From Eutypa lata (taxonomy: Eukaryota; Ascomycota; Sordariomycetes; Xylariales; Diatrypaceae): a stretch of 64,000 nucleotides of DNA. The notes below the pieces were generated by a model. It saw nothing but the letters and a program-made list of their open reading frames with translations. It was not told the DNA's origin and did no database searches. The first letter of the stretch is position 1. Each line of letters starts with the position of its first letter. A program made the position numbers and the translations under genes. The stretch spans positions 930,001 through 994,000 of the forward strand of contig JAKULF010000005.1 in NCBI GenBank assembly GCA_022661535.1, in the 5' to 3' direction. Below, piece by piece: positions 16,874 through 27,996 of this stretch.

Positions 16874-17681
16874 ACTAGGAGATCTAGGATAGTCTTGATA
16901 TCATTATCGGAAAGGGTTCTACCTTAGTCGTATCACAGTTACGTAGCTTATAGTTCCGTTCTAGAATCTTGAAATGGATGATCGCATATCGCGAACTGCT
17001 TTTTGGCCTTTTTAAATCCCCTCACTGTATGACGAAGCTGATAGGTGGCATGTGCACCTGTAACTAAGTATATGTAGGACTAAAGATCCTTCAAATATAG
17101 GTCATCCTGTTACTAGAAGATTATCACTTTGCAATACAGTTGTTACAATTCCGACCTACGTTTCACTAGATTTTACACCGGCCGAGCACAATTCTCCGAA
17201 ACTGACTTCGGGTACTTTAGACCTACTCGGGTTTAGCCTCCTTGGAAGCATGCAGAACCTTATCGCCGCTGCTGTTCGTCGTTCATCAGTTGCCCTTGGG
17301 TTTCATATCAAACATCGAGAGACTATCGGGCCCGAGAAAGTGTCTGAGACCCTAAAACAAGTTGAGCAAAAGTATCCACTCGTCAGTACCTCGCTGCTAA
17401 ATATATTCTTCCCTGGATCTATGCGAATCTCTTTGGATAAACTAGAAGAGCTCGCATTCTGGCTCACTGTGTTACACGCTAGATCTATGGAAAACATACA
17501 TGGAATTAGGCTGGACCAATTGTCACCAATGCCACTAGTAGAGAATGAATATGAAGGAGAGTATGCAGTCTTTAGGACATCTTGAACATCGATTTTCATC
17601 CAATGAACACTGGATACAAGGTTTACATGATTGCTCCTAAACATGTCAATCATCTTAACAAGCAACTAAGCTGATTTTTAT
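16874..17681. other. Intergenic with one unassigned open frame
   Basis: About 0.8 kb between the convergent ends of the large unknown gene and the permease. A 111-codon plus-strand frame at 17250-17585 has ordinary composition but no recognised family. I leave it uncalled. Confidence 0.4.
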
Positions 17682-19389
17682 TTATCCTTCTATAGACTTA
17701 TGCTCTCGCTTGCGATCCCGATGACTCAGGAACAAGATGATACCGATGATTATAAGCTGCCCTACAGTAGTTGCAAGCGCACTGCTAAATCCAGCGTGAA
17801 AGTTGGGGGCACCAGTTGCTGGATATTGAACAACTTGGGTTCCAGCCATAATGGCCTGACCAATCGCGTTCATGCTGGCTGTAACAACAGCACGTTCTTC
17901 CGCGTCCCCTGCCATGGTAACCGTGGCCCAACTCATTGTTAGAGGTGAAATGGCTATATGTAGTTTAGCGATTTCTGTAGAAATAAGATCCTATGAGCAT
18001 GGAAAATAAAGCTTACCTCCCTCAAAGCCAGTGAGCATGAAACCAGCAAGTCGTCCACTTTCCCCAACATCCCAAGCCACGAGTAAAGAAATCCCTACTA
18101 GGACAGGGATAGTGATGACCACACTGGGTAACCAGAAGCGACCAGTCTTGTCAGCAATGATGCCGCAGAAAAAGGCGGCTACGATGCTAATGGCCGTCGT
18201 TATTGTAGGCAACGTATTGATTTGGACAATAGAGTATAAATCATCTTTCGCCTTGAGATATAGGGAGAACGGCTGAGCGCCAGGTAGAAAGTTCTGGTCC
18301 ATCAACGTCCACGCAAGGACAAAGGCATACCAGTGCCAACGGGAGAACACGCGCTTGAAAATATCAAGAGAAGCATGCAACTGTGGTGGGACGGTAATAC
18401 CGGCAAGTCGCTTCTGGGCAAAAGCTTGTTCGCTCGCAGTGAGAAAACGGGGCTTTTTACGGGAGGGGACATCAGGGAAAACGATATAGCCACTAGGATA
18501 TATTAGTAGGAGCGTCAAATCTGCTTCCGGTAGTTATATGCTTACAGGAATGCGATGCCCACTGTAATTACGGCGTCAATAATAAACAGCCACCTATCCT
18601 GTGGTTAGCATACTCTGAAAGCCAAGTCGACCGCGCGCACTTCGCTTACCTCCACCCTGCGAGTCCGTGGACTTGATTGAGGTTGACATAAGCGGCTGCC
18701 TGTAAGTACCCAGCAAACATTGTCCCCAATGGACTGGAGATAAAAAAGAGAGCAACCCTTCGACCGATCTCATCCGGCTTATACCATGAACCGATAATGT
18801 AGATTGTACCAGTAAAGGAGCAACACTCAAACAACCCAGTAAAAAAGCGCATGGCATATAGCGTTTCCACGTTCTTCGCCCATGCGAGTCCAAACGTCGA
18901 CAAGCCCCACCCGAGCTCCAGGGTGGGCAAGACGATGTTGGCAGGGTAGTGCGTCAGAAAGTAGCAAGCTGGAATCATTGCCGTACAGTAGGAGGCCCAG
19001 AACGTAGCGGTGATGTAGTTTAGCTCGTTTCCCCAGAGCCCTATGTCTTCTCTCATGCCACTACACAGTGCTCACTCAGTTAGCGTTTGAAGGATATATC
19101 GGAAGACGTAGAGAGCAACTGACCTCACATAGGCGTTTGTTATAGACTGCTGATCCAGATACTTGGTGAAGAATGAAGTGCAGCCGAAAATTAGAATACT
19201 CAGATCAAGTTTCAAGATTAGCAGCTTTTCCTCGGCTGGCATATCTTTTGGATACCATCTAAGCGCTGTCATGAGCTGTATCCAGCGGTTATCTTTCTTT
19301 GCTGGAGTGTGACTGTCATTTTCTTGGTCGCCATCTTGTATGGTTGCTGAGAATGGAATCTCTTTTGGGCCTGAGCTGACTAATGTCAT
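17682..19389 (-). CDS. MFS permease, allantoate/pantothenate (Dal5/Liz1) type
   Basis: Twelve-TM anion:cation-symporter family protein of 490 residues. The five-exon minus-strand model is 19389-19124, 19060-18650, 18593-18546, 18492-18017 and 17953-17682; all phases agree. Signatures include DLSILIFGCTSFFTKYLDQ in TM1, NAYVSGMRED, the TM region around RFFTGLFECCSFTGTIY, FPDVPSRKKPRFL in the central loop and YPATGAPNFHAGF before the last helix. Family members carry allantoate, pantothenate, nicotinate or similar small organic anions. Exon 3 is only 48 nt and the exon 4-5 acceptor is my choice between two in-frame options. The substrate is unknown. Such permeases often flank secondary-metabolite clusters but are also ordinary nutrient carriers. 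It appears intact, in contrast to the decayed genes to its right. Confidence 0.87.
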
Positions 19390-19969
19390 GATTGAGTTGC
19401 CGAGGCAGATAGGAGATATGGCTGATAGACTCGTCTTTACTGCTCTTACAGCTCAATTCCAAGATGTGTGATAGCTGAGATTTATTGTAATTGTTGAGAG
19501 AGAAGAGGTCGCAAATTGCGTGGCATAGCGCGTCCTGTCTATAGTGGATTTACCCATAAATGTCTGTATTTCCAAGGCGTATAACGATGATGCTAGAAAT
19601 CTGGGTATGAGGAGCTCTGTCGCAATCGCGGTGCGCTATTGTGCCATCGTCGCATCCATGCTACTTAACCAACCGGGGCCGATATACATCTCAAAAGATA
19701 ACACCTTAAGCGCAAAACATGTGATCCAAGGAGTCTAATGGTAAGCAAAGACACTGCACCAAGTTTCTGGATATGATGTGAAGCGAAGAGAAGCCCATAG
19801 GCAAAGTAGTAAACAGGCGTACTTCTTTCCAAGCAATTTATGATACTATAGCTCTAATGCATACATTTGACAGAACGGTTGAAAGTGTAAGCTTTCCTTA
19901 GTTGAAGCTTCAATGATTTTTACTACTCGAAATGTCTGCCACCGTACGTATCAGCCTTTGTAGCTGAAG
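19390..19969. other. Intergenic upstream of permease
   Basis: About 0.6 kb that should hold the permease promoter. Nothing else is recognised. Confidence 0.5.
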
Positions 19970-20308
19970 CTATTGTGAGCCCGATGCTAATTGGTATATG
20001 GATGGGCCCGCAGGTGCTTCATCACGAGGTCGGAGAACTAAATTCGGCCCGTCGTGTGTGGAACCGTTACAGTCCCAGAGCTGGTACTCTCGGCCTGTGC
20101 CTGCCGTCTGTTCTCCCCGGCACGCCTTCGCCGAGCTTGCACAGCTCGCCAGGTGCGCCCTCGAAATGGAAATACCACAGCGTCTTGGCCCCACGACGCT
20201 GCTCACTTCCGCATACGCCATCGCCTCCCCGGCGCAGGAGCGGGTACCCATGAACGGAAGGCACAAAGGCTTCCTACATTTTGACGCGGGACGCCTCTTA
20301 CTCCGCAC
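19970..20308 (-). pseudogene. Cytochrome P450 C-terminal remnant, frameshifted
   Basis: On the minus strand the segment encodes the heme-loop region of a P450 (LPFMGTRSCAGEAMAYAE), then shifts frame to give AKTLWYFHFEGAPGELCKLGEG, then shifts back for EYQLWD and DGPNLVLRPRDE. These blocks match in order the C-terminus of the intact P450 at 35.5-37.6 kb (AKTLWYFDFEKAPGE, KLGEGQPGKTDGR, EYQLYD, DGPSLVFKPRED). The two frame changes, near 20190 and 20090, and the absence of upstream I-helix or K-helix sequence mark it as a relic. It is therefore a dead paralogue of a cluster P450. Its heme loop keeps the usual Arg that the intact copy lacks. Confidence 0.85.
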
Positions 20309-20724
20309 TCTCGGCGGAGGATGGGGACAGGAAACGTGCAGCTACGAAGGAAAATAAATATGGGAGGTATTCTTGAAGGTCGTAACCCAGAAATCTACAA
20401 TTCTCCGGGCTCCGTACCCGGGAGAAAAAGCAACCAGGGTTTTACGCACTTTTGGGGTGATTTGCAAATCGTCTATGGAATATAGAAGATTTCATCTTCT
20501 CGCAGGCTAATTCACAGTCCGTGGACAACTGGCGGTAGAATGGTTGCTAACTCAGAAAGCCGCCCACACATATCTTTACGACAATGCCCGTAAGCTGTGC
20601 AACTTCTCGACCAAATGGTACCTACGGCGGGAGCGAAAAGTAGGTCCCGCCTGAATCGAACATCTGCTGGTTATGGGCTCCGGGATATTCCTTTAAATAA
20701 AGGAAACTAGTACGTATATATTAA
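20309..20724. other. Short gap between two relics
   Basis: About 0.4 kb. I cannot align it to any gene. It may be decayed coding DNA of the neighbouring P450 relic. Confidence 0.3.
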
Positions 20725-21138
20725 TTATGTAAGTGAGGAAGATGGGAGACTTACGCTCATGAGCTGGGTAATGGATATCGCTCCGCCTTTCATCACTACA
20801 TCGTTCTGGTACTTGTAGTAGTTCTCAAAGAAGAGAGTGGTGAGCTCAAAAACCTCGGTATATTTCTCCCTCGACAGGGGAACCCTCACCACAGAGCCTT
20901 GCTGCTGGTGAGACTTCAGGGCTGGGTACGAGTGATGATTCGTCCTAGGGAGAATGCGAAACTCGGGGTCGGCAGCAGACAGCAAGACCTCGCACCGCTC
21001 AACCTCGACGGCCATTATGCCCTCCACCACCTTGATGTACCCCCCCCTGGAAGGAGTGGAAGTGGACGGGAGGCTTCGTCGCGAAGAAGGACGCCCTAGG
21101 GTGGTCCAAGTAGAACGTGATCTTACGCACGAACACAC
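20725..21138 (-). pseudogene. Cupin-like protein fragment with homopolymer frameshift
   Basis: The upstream part (minus strand) reads in one frame as KITFYLDHPRASFFATKPP then HFHSFQ. After a run of eight G (C8 on the plus strand, about 21040-21047) the sense continues in another frame as YIKVVEGIMAVEVERCEV, then ILPRTNHHSYPA and YTEVFELTTLFFENYY. The His-rich strand, the VVEG turn and the second NHHSYP strand are the two halves of a cupin barrel; small cupin-like proteins occur in fungal metabolite clusters. One fewer G would restore frame. No convincing ATG precedes it, because a stop lies just upstream, and the 3' end runs into a GTAAGT-like donor with no obvious next exon. I call it a pseudogene. 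A sequencing slip in the G run is the alternative. Confidence 0.65.
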
Positions 21139-21995
21139 AGTCTGGTGATTGATGACCCCACCACTTATGGCTCCATCGAGACTATTATATCCATGTGGTA
21201 TGTTTAGGGAGCTAGAGGGAGCGATTAAGACGGGTTAATATAGGTAGGTGAGTGTAACGTACACAGGTATCACTTGATCCAACCCTGAGTACTGCATTCT
21301 CGACGTCTCGAATAAATTCGACTCCTGCTTTGATAACTAGAGTTTGTTACAGAGCTATATAAAGAAGATGGCGTGGGCAAATATGGGGAGAAGATAGACA
21401 TATATAGGGATTGCTCAAGATTTCAACCTACACCTGGGGTGGATAGAGAGATGCACTGAACCCTGGTTATAACATATCTGGTTTACAACAAAGCCTCTTT
21501 ATAACGATCATTAGTCTGGGTATATAACTTCTCCTTAACTATAGTTTTATAGACTTTAGGATATTGTAATATCCAGGATTAACGAAGGCGATGCTATGCA
21601 CCAAATAACTTCTGTCCGGTTGGTGGGTTTGTGACTGTCACTTTGAACTTAAGAAAATACAGCATCCATTTAGCACCTTAACCAACATGCATTTCCCAGC
21701 CGCGCATAGCAAGCGTTGAGTGCTATTAGATATTTTTTGGCTAGCAGATGTTATTAGTGAGACGTAAGGGGTAGAAATATACCCCTCTTTCCTAACTAAA
21801 ATATTAAATCTACGTGCTTCAAAAAACTCATTATCGAAATTCCGAACTCTTCGTTATCCTCCCCAGACATCTGTACTCCAAATTACCCTCATTTTCGCAC
21901 CTAGGCCTTGCTGCGGTGGGCTCGCAGATCTACTCTGGACTCTGATCACGTATTTTCCCCTAGTTAGTAATTGGCACTGAGTGAAAGACTTCAAT
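21139..21995. other. Intergenic, AT-rich
   Basis: About 0.85 kb between the cupin relic and the P450. No gene is recognised. The right part should contain the P450 promoter. Confidence 0.5.
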
Positions 21996-23986
21996 ATGGC
22001 GTCTCCGAGTTATGTCTCAGGTGCTTTTGAAAGCTACTCTCTCACCACTATCGTCTTCGTCGCTGTATGTTTTGGCCTAACGCTTCATTGTATTCTGACT
22101 TCCAACAGTAACTCACGTTCTTCTGCTCGTAGGTTGTTGTTTATGGAATTTCTCGAGTAATATATCTGCTGTACTTCCACCCCCTCCGCCACTTTCCTGG
22201 ACCTCGATTGGCAGCCATCTCCAACGTTTGGTACGCCTACCACTGGTACGTTCTGTCCTCGTTCCCAGCCTTACTGTGATTCGCTGAGACCAATATTTAT
22301 GCTAGGCTCTCTGGGAGATACCCGTGGGCCATTGAGAGCGCCATCCACCAGTACGGCCCTGTGGTTCGGATCGCTCCGCACGAGCTTGTGTTTTTCACAC
22401 CCCAGGCCTTCACGGGTAAGCAATAACAGGAAACAGACTGTTAGTCTACCTCGCGACACAGCACCGATGCTCATGGGACGCAGATATATACTCTCCGCAC
22501 CAGAAGCAGATTGAGACATTCGTGAAGACTGACTTCCAGAATCGTGGCAAGAACCTGGGCGGTATCATCTGGGAAGAAGACCCGCACCGTCATCGCGATG
22601 CGGCACGACAGCTGCTCCCTGCCTTCAGCTCGCGCGCCCTCCGCAACAATGTGGAGCCGTTGGTGCACGTCTACGTGGACTACTTCGTCGCCAGGATGAA
22701 GGAGCTGGCTTCTGCCCCGGCCGGAGTGCCCCTCGTAGAGTGGACCAACTGGCTAGCCATGGATCTATCTGCAGACGTGGCCTGGAATGGCAAGATGAAC
22801 CAGATGCGAGACAGTACGCTGACCTTTACCATTACCTCCCTTGGAGTTCGCTTCGATAGAGACTAGCTAACGACAGGGCAGTGAAGCGTTCATTATACTT
22901 AGATACACTGCTAAGCTTCAACTCCTTCGCCACCGCCATTCAGGTGTTTAAGCGGTTCCCCTTGATCAAGCCCATGCAATACCTCTTTGCACCATTTGGA
23001 AAGGTTACGCTCTTCTCCGCCATGGAAAAGGCAACGCGCGACGCCGTGCAAAGCCGCATAAACCAGAAAGGAGAAACCGAGCACCCGGATTTCTTCGACT
23101 ACATCCTACCTGCCGACAATCCGGCTCCGAAGGACAATGACGAGATGCTCCATGTAGGATCCCTCGCGCTGCAGGTCATGTTCGCCGGATGGGGTCCCAT
23201 GGCAGACTTGTTTTACGGCGTTGTAGTCCTCCTGCTCGAGGAGCCCGAATGCTACGAAATCTTAACCGCAGAGGTTAGGGAGCATTTTTCGACGTACGAC
23301 GATATCACATCGGCTGCGTTGATTTCTCTCCCGTACCTCCACGCTTGCCTGGAGGAATCGCTGCGCCTGCTCCCAAGCAACAACACCGGGCTACCGCGTA
23401 TAAGCCCCGGTGCGCAAGTCGATGGGGACTATATCCCGAAAGGCGTAGGATTTACTATCTCCTTTCTTCCATTATTCTCTTTCCAGCATGTCACAATTGA
23501 GTATATATGCCGTATAACTACTAACGCCATAACGGCGTCGTTTTTTTAACGTGATATCTCATACCATCCACGCCACGTCTCTTATTCACTCTTCCATCCC
23601 ACAGACCACCCACTGACACCTTTGGACTGCAGACACACGTACAAAGCTGCGTCTGGGCTCTCGGCCGGCACCCGTCTTACTTCCACGAACCACTGCGCTT
23701 CCGGCCGCAGCGGTGGTTGGCCCCCGACCATCCGCTCTACGACCCCGCGTTCGCGGGTGACCACCTGAAGGGCCTGCACCCGTTCAGTCTTGGTCCGCGG
23801 GTCTGCCTGGGCCGGGAGATGGCGTGGATGGAGGGGCGGATGTTCCTGGCGAAGGTACTGTGGAGCTTCGACGTGGTGAGGGTTAGCGGGCAGAAATTTG
23901 ACCTTGAGCGCACCCTGCTCCATTACGGGTTTTTCGAGAAGCCGGAGATTCGGGTGCGGTTTGTGCCCGTGTCGAGGGATGCGTGA
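21996..23986 (+). CDS. Cytochrome P450 with non-canonical I-helix
   Basis: Heme-thiolate enzyme of 512 residues. The six-exon model is 21996-22064, 22133-22245, 22306-22415, 22484-22813, 22882-23444 and 23633-23986; the last intron is long (188 nt). It has an N-terminal membrane anchor, the [11 protein letters not shown] proline region, the C-helix [17 protein letters not shown] as the ExxR motif (366-369), QRW, and the heme loop [12 protein letters not shown] with Cys453. The I-helix, normally (A/G)Gx(D/E)T(T/S), reads AGWGPMA (309-315), so both the acid and the oxygen-activating Thr are missing. The gene is otherwise intact. It sits among decayed tailoring genes and is divergent from the cupin relic. 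It probably acts on the PKS product (inferred). The I-helix suggests altered chemistry rather than plain hydroxylation. Confidence 0.87.
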
Positions 23987-24583
23987 CGTATATACTTAGA
24001 GCTATCCCATCTAGCTGACTTCGCTAGAGATAAGTTAATCAACATCATATCACATACTTTGCGTAATAATAAATTAAAATATTAGAATGATCATGCCCGA
24101 AGGACGCTTTGGTACATATTTGTATGTAGATCTAATTTGTCTCAAATTACTGTAATACGATCTGATATGACATGTATGATCGGAAGCAGCTGAATACTAG
24201 AAGCTACTCGGAACCCGAAACACCTATACGATTGAGTATGGGTAGCCACGGAGCTAACTGTGACACGGGTGCTGGTCACTCCATAACCAGTCAACGCTTA
24301 GTTTCACTTTCTTTTACTAGGTATAGTTATGAGATATATAATCGTACAATGGAGACTGAATGGCAGCACGCGATCGTATTTAAACACAATTTTGTATTGT
24401 TTGCGTTCAGTGGTCGGTGCTGCAGCCATTTCGCCGTATCAGCCATCGATTTACTTATCTGCTACATATCAATAACGGCATCACGATATTGTGAGCGTGT
24501 TACCCCTGTCGTGCTATTGAACGTCCCTGCCTGGGACCATTTTCACAATCTACTAAAAGCACAGAATGTTCGCTAGTTGCCTG
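23987..24583. other. Intergenic between convergent genes
   Basis: About 0.6 kb. A 134-codon plus-strand frame (24172-24576) fills much of it but has no family-like feature and I do not call it. Confidence 0.45.
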
Positions 24584-25653
24584 CTACTCCAGCATCATCT
24601 CTAAATGCTCACCCAGACTCCCCTGGCCATACATCCTGCTCTGGACGTAACTAGCCGCACCTACAGCGCTGTTAGATCCAGTATTGACCGCATTCGGGAT
24701 CGTCTTCGAGAAGGACGAGTTATCACCAGCAGCGAAACATCCTCTCAAGGATGTCTCTCCGAACGGAGGTTTCACCATCAGGTCTCCCTCCTGCGTAGTT
24801 TTGAGTCCCAGCTGCTTGGCTAGAAAGTCACTCTTGAGCGTACTCTTGGGGCTGTAGCTGAGGAATGCCTCGTACTTGCTGCTGCCGTCTTTGAAATGGA
24901 TAGTCAGACCGGTCTTGTTGGGGCCAAGAACGAACTTAGTGATACGACGATTGTCGATGGTGTCGGGGGCTACCGAACCGAGGGAAACTTGGATCTCGGA
25001 AACGCGGGAGGTGTTGCCGTGTGTGTAGATGGTGACCGATTTGGTGAGCTGGGCAGCGTTACGGGAGGCATGGAGGTCAAAGGGGATTGGCGTAGTGTCG
25101 TCAAAAGCCAGTACACCGGAGGAGACGCTATTGCGCTGTTCATAGCCATGGCAGAACAGGCAGTGGAAACTGGAAGTCGGTAGATCAATACAAGTTCTGA
25201 AGAGCAAACAGCTTAGCTAAGTAATTAGCTTGCTTACATGCTCCTTCCCCAGCACTCGTCGAATCCTGGGATATCTAGTGGCACATCGATGATGCCGGTT
25301 GCCAGGACCAAGCTTCTACCCTTCCAGACCTTCCCATTCTCATCGGTGAGCTCGAAAATGTTCCCGTTCTTGTTGGCCTCCTCGATCTTCACGTCCTCGT
25401 AGAAGGTGGTCTGGTAGTTCTCGAGCGTGTTATTTCTAGCTGAATCTCGGAAGGCAGTGGGGTCCATGCCATCCCAGGTGGGTAGCATATGGAAACGGGT
25501 GGTGCGCTCGTTGCGATATGAGTGCGAGTCAAACACGATGGCTGTGTGGATATTGCGAGCTATGCTGACAGCCGAGGTGAGGCCTGCAGGACCACCGCCG
25601 ACGATGAGGACGTCCACAAGCTCAGGAGTCGGGGTCTGGGCTTGGGGTGGCAT
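24584..25653 (-). CDS. Thioredoxin-reductase-like FAD oxidoreductase (GliT-type fold)
   Basis: FAD/NAD(P)-binding enzyme of 333 residues in two exons (25653-25238 and 25169-24584, 68-nt intron). The N-terminal dinucleotide motif is GGGPAG (19-24), followed by VFDSHSYRNE. The redox-active pair is CLFC (Cys142 and Cys145) in HCLFCHGYE, and FAAGD precedes the C-terminal helix. Fungal relatives include GliT-like dithiol oxidases of epidithiodiketopiperazine clusters and other cluster-borne oxidoreductases. The CxxC is intact, so disulfide formation or reduction, or a flavin oxidation of a pathway intermediate, is possible. No NRPS that would make a dithiol substrate is visible. A degraded second member of this family lies about 0.5 kb away in the opposite direction. 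Confidence 0.86.
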
Positions 25654-26165
25654 GGTGGAGATGCAGATAGACGCTAAGAGATTGAGGATAGAAGAATTTG
25701 TGAGACGCCGAAAGTTAAGATGTCAAGCCGATTACCATGTTATATGTAAAATGAGGATGTGGTTGTTTAGTCATTTCCAACGTAAGGGGTCCTTTCAGGT
25801 ATGTACTGTTCCCTTGTGACATGTTTATGGTTACTAGGTCTCTTTTGAGGACCAACAATTAGTTGGCAATCGGGTACCGGTCGCCACCGCCGAGCACTAG
25901 GTGTTTCTAATCGTATACAGGCATTACAGTAATAGATAATAGTCGCTCGTATAAGTTCACTAACATAAGATATATCCCTAAAGTATGTAGAATTCACTTA
26001 CTGCCGACAAACAAACAAACAGAGCGATACGTATGTTTTCCTCCGCATTCCCCACCGTCCGTATCCTCATTTTATCCTTAGTTAGTTTCCTGCTGCTGTA
26101 TGTTTTATCAAATCATGCGACAGGCCTTTTTAATCCACCGCTCAATTTCACGAATAATTGCTTTG
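25654..26165. other. Divergent promoter gap
   Basis: About 0.5 kb between the 5' end of the intact oxidoreductase and the start of its decayed relative. No motif that I can name. Confidence 0.45.
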
Positions 26166-27041
26166 TAGCCGCTGTTCTGATGATCGGCGCCTCCCATGCC
26201 GGCCTCTCGACCGCTCTCCTACTCATACGCCATAAGATTGAGTTCTTGATATTCGACTCTGGATACGAAGAACAGGATTGAACTGGAAATTCTTCAAAAT
26301 CAACGATACGTAGGAATGGACGTGGCGGGGAAGGAAGCTGTTCCTGACTACGGATGTATAATTTGTGTTCCTTACCATCAGTGGATACGAGGAGAACCTT
26401 CCTGATCTAATGTTAGTAATACACACTCATCCTACTTGAAATATTTTCGTTAACATGCTCTCTTTTGGACTTCCCTGTCCGTCCACTCGGGGTTTGTAGT
26501 TTAAAATAGTCTTCCCGGAAGGTCTTTTCGCCATGGGGCTTGCGGGAACGCCCGGATGCCGAAATGCTGATAGGGGATACACAAAGGATCGCGGAAACGA
26601 TAACGGTCTACACAAACGGAAACTATGACCTTGTAGAAGAGATACGAAGTGACCTCTTTGTCAGAGGGCATATAGTACTACGAATATTGGCAATCGTAAG
26701 ATTATCCAGGTGATGAAAGGCCTTGAAGACTCGGGAATTCAGATCCAATTTGATGATGGTGCAACCAGAATAGAGAATTTCCTCGTACATCGAACGGACA
26801 CCACTGAGAACCCGGAGATTCTGGGGCAGAGTGAACTAATTGCTGGGCAGATATCGTTACCAGAATGCCCTTTGATCATACTAACGTCACTGGAATTTTC
26901 ACCTACGAGTTCCATGACGCGGAGGCGATGGCCAGCGTCAACGATGCGAATCTACCGAGAGTGAAGGTGGTGATGGTAGATATGGCTGAAGAGGAGGTAG
27001 AGAAGGTAGACGTAAATCCTGCGCTTTTCTTTTGTATATAG
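26166..27041 (+). pseudogene. Decayed second FAD oxidoreductase (TrxR-like)
   Basis: Readable blocks in order are VLMIGASHAGLSTAL with a following IFDSGY (FAD motif and second strand), then after stops and frame changes ITVYTNGNYDLVEEI (compare SVTIYTHGNTSRVSEI in the intact neighbour), then IQFDDGATRIENFLVHR and a TGIFTYE-like tail ending at a stop near 27040. The block containing the CxxC is not recognisable. The order and spacing follow the thioredoxin-reductase-like fold, so this is a dead paralogue or a second dead cluster enzyme. Stops fall shortly after the FAD motif (26279) and between later blocks. Confidence 0.7.
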
Positions 27042-27149
27042 TACTTTAGAGACATTTCAACGGAATCATTCTCGAACAGCCATCTATTTGTTGCTCGCGA
27101 CTATCCTATCTTACAGCTTGCTACTCACTTTAGCAACGGGATTTGAAAC

Positions 27150-27996
27150 ATGGCCTCCCCCGCCGGATTCATTCGAAAGCCAGCCATGCTTTTCGATGGC
27201 AGACATTTTGAAATCATTGGCATCGATGAGGCCCTTGGCATCGCTAAGCACGAAATGACCCTTCTTCCTCCGTTCCCATCGGACTCCGTTATCCACGACA
27301 CAGCTTGAGGCTTAGGACCGGTGACACAGCGCATGCTGGCTACAGAACCTTCCAACACCATCAAAATCTACGCCACGGATATTGCCCCGCCTATGGTGGG
27401 CATCTACAACAACGTCGCGTCGGCCGGAAATTGGGCATCGAGAGCTATCGTCATGGATGCACAGAAGCTGTCGTTCCCTGATTCCACTTTCTCTCATGTC
27501 TTCCTGTCTTTCGGCTTGCCTATCATCGAAGATCCGATCGCGAGTGCCAGAGAGATGTGCCGCACACTCAAGCCAGGGGGCATTGCCATCACAGCATTCT
27601 GGCTGCAGATTCTACAGGGAGAATGTGCCGTGAGTACCCGCCACGCGGTTTGGGACTCCGACGCAAGGCTCGCAGTCCAGCCAAAACCGGGGCACAAAGA
27701 TAGAGACTTGAATAGGGGCCTGATACAAAGGGGGTTCTAATTCGAGGACGTTAGGCTCTATGAGAAGTCGGCCTTCCTACCGGTCAAGGACTTCGACGGG
27801 TTTGCCCTTGCCGTGTGGAGTGCCATCGGCCAGTCACTAGGGGGTTGGACAAAGGAAGATGAGGAGAAATGGAACGTTGCGGTGGCTTAGTAAAAAAAAC
27901 CTCCTGTGCCAGAAGAGTGCATTCCATATGAACGGGGATGGTAAAATTATTCTCGAGGCTGTTGCGCAGATGGCCATGGTTCGGAAGGCTAATTGA
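27150..27996 (+). pseudogene. SAM-dependent methyltransferase pseudogene, three in-frame stops
   Basis: From ATG 27150 the frame reads as a class I methyltransferase of the cluster-associated UbiE/PsoC-like kind. A TGA (27306-27308) falls in the SAM-binding motif I (HDTA-stop-GLGPVTQ). Reading continues in the same frame through IYATDIAPPMV, MDAQKLSFPDSTFSHVF and LKPGGIAITAFW. A TAA follows at 27738-27740, then FEDVRLYEKSAFLPVKDFD and WTKEDEEKWNVAVA, then a TAG at 27888-27890. The C-terminus (EAVAQMAMVRKAN) is in a different frame and ends at 27996. About 280 codons are still recognisable, so inactivation looks fairly recent. In life it would have O- or C-methylated a small molecule. Confidence 0.88.

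Noticed and set aside
17250..17585. 111-residue frame with ordinary composition
   Set aside because: No recognised motif, splice partner or family. Could be a small gene, but I cannot support it.
24172..24576. 134-codon frame between two genes
   Set aside because: Reads as random AT-rich sequence with no motif.
24584..25653. Naming the oxidoreductase gliT
   Set aside because: The fold and CxxC agree, but no epidithiodiketopiperazine genes are present and many cluster enzymes share this fold.
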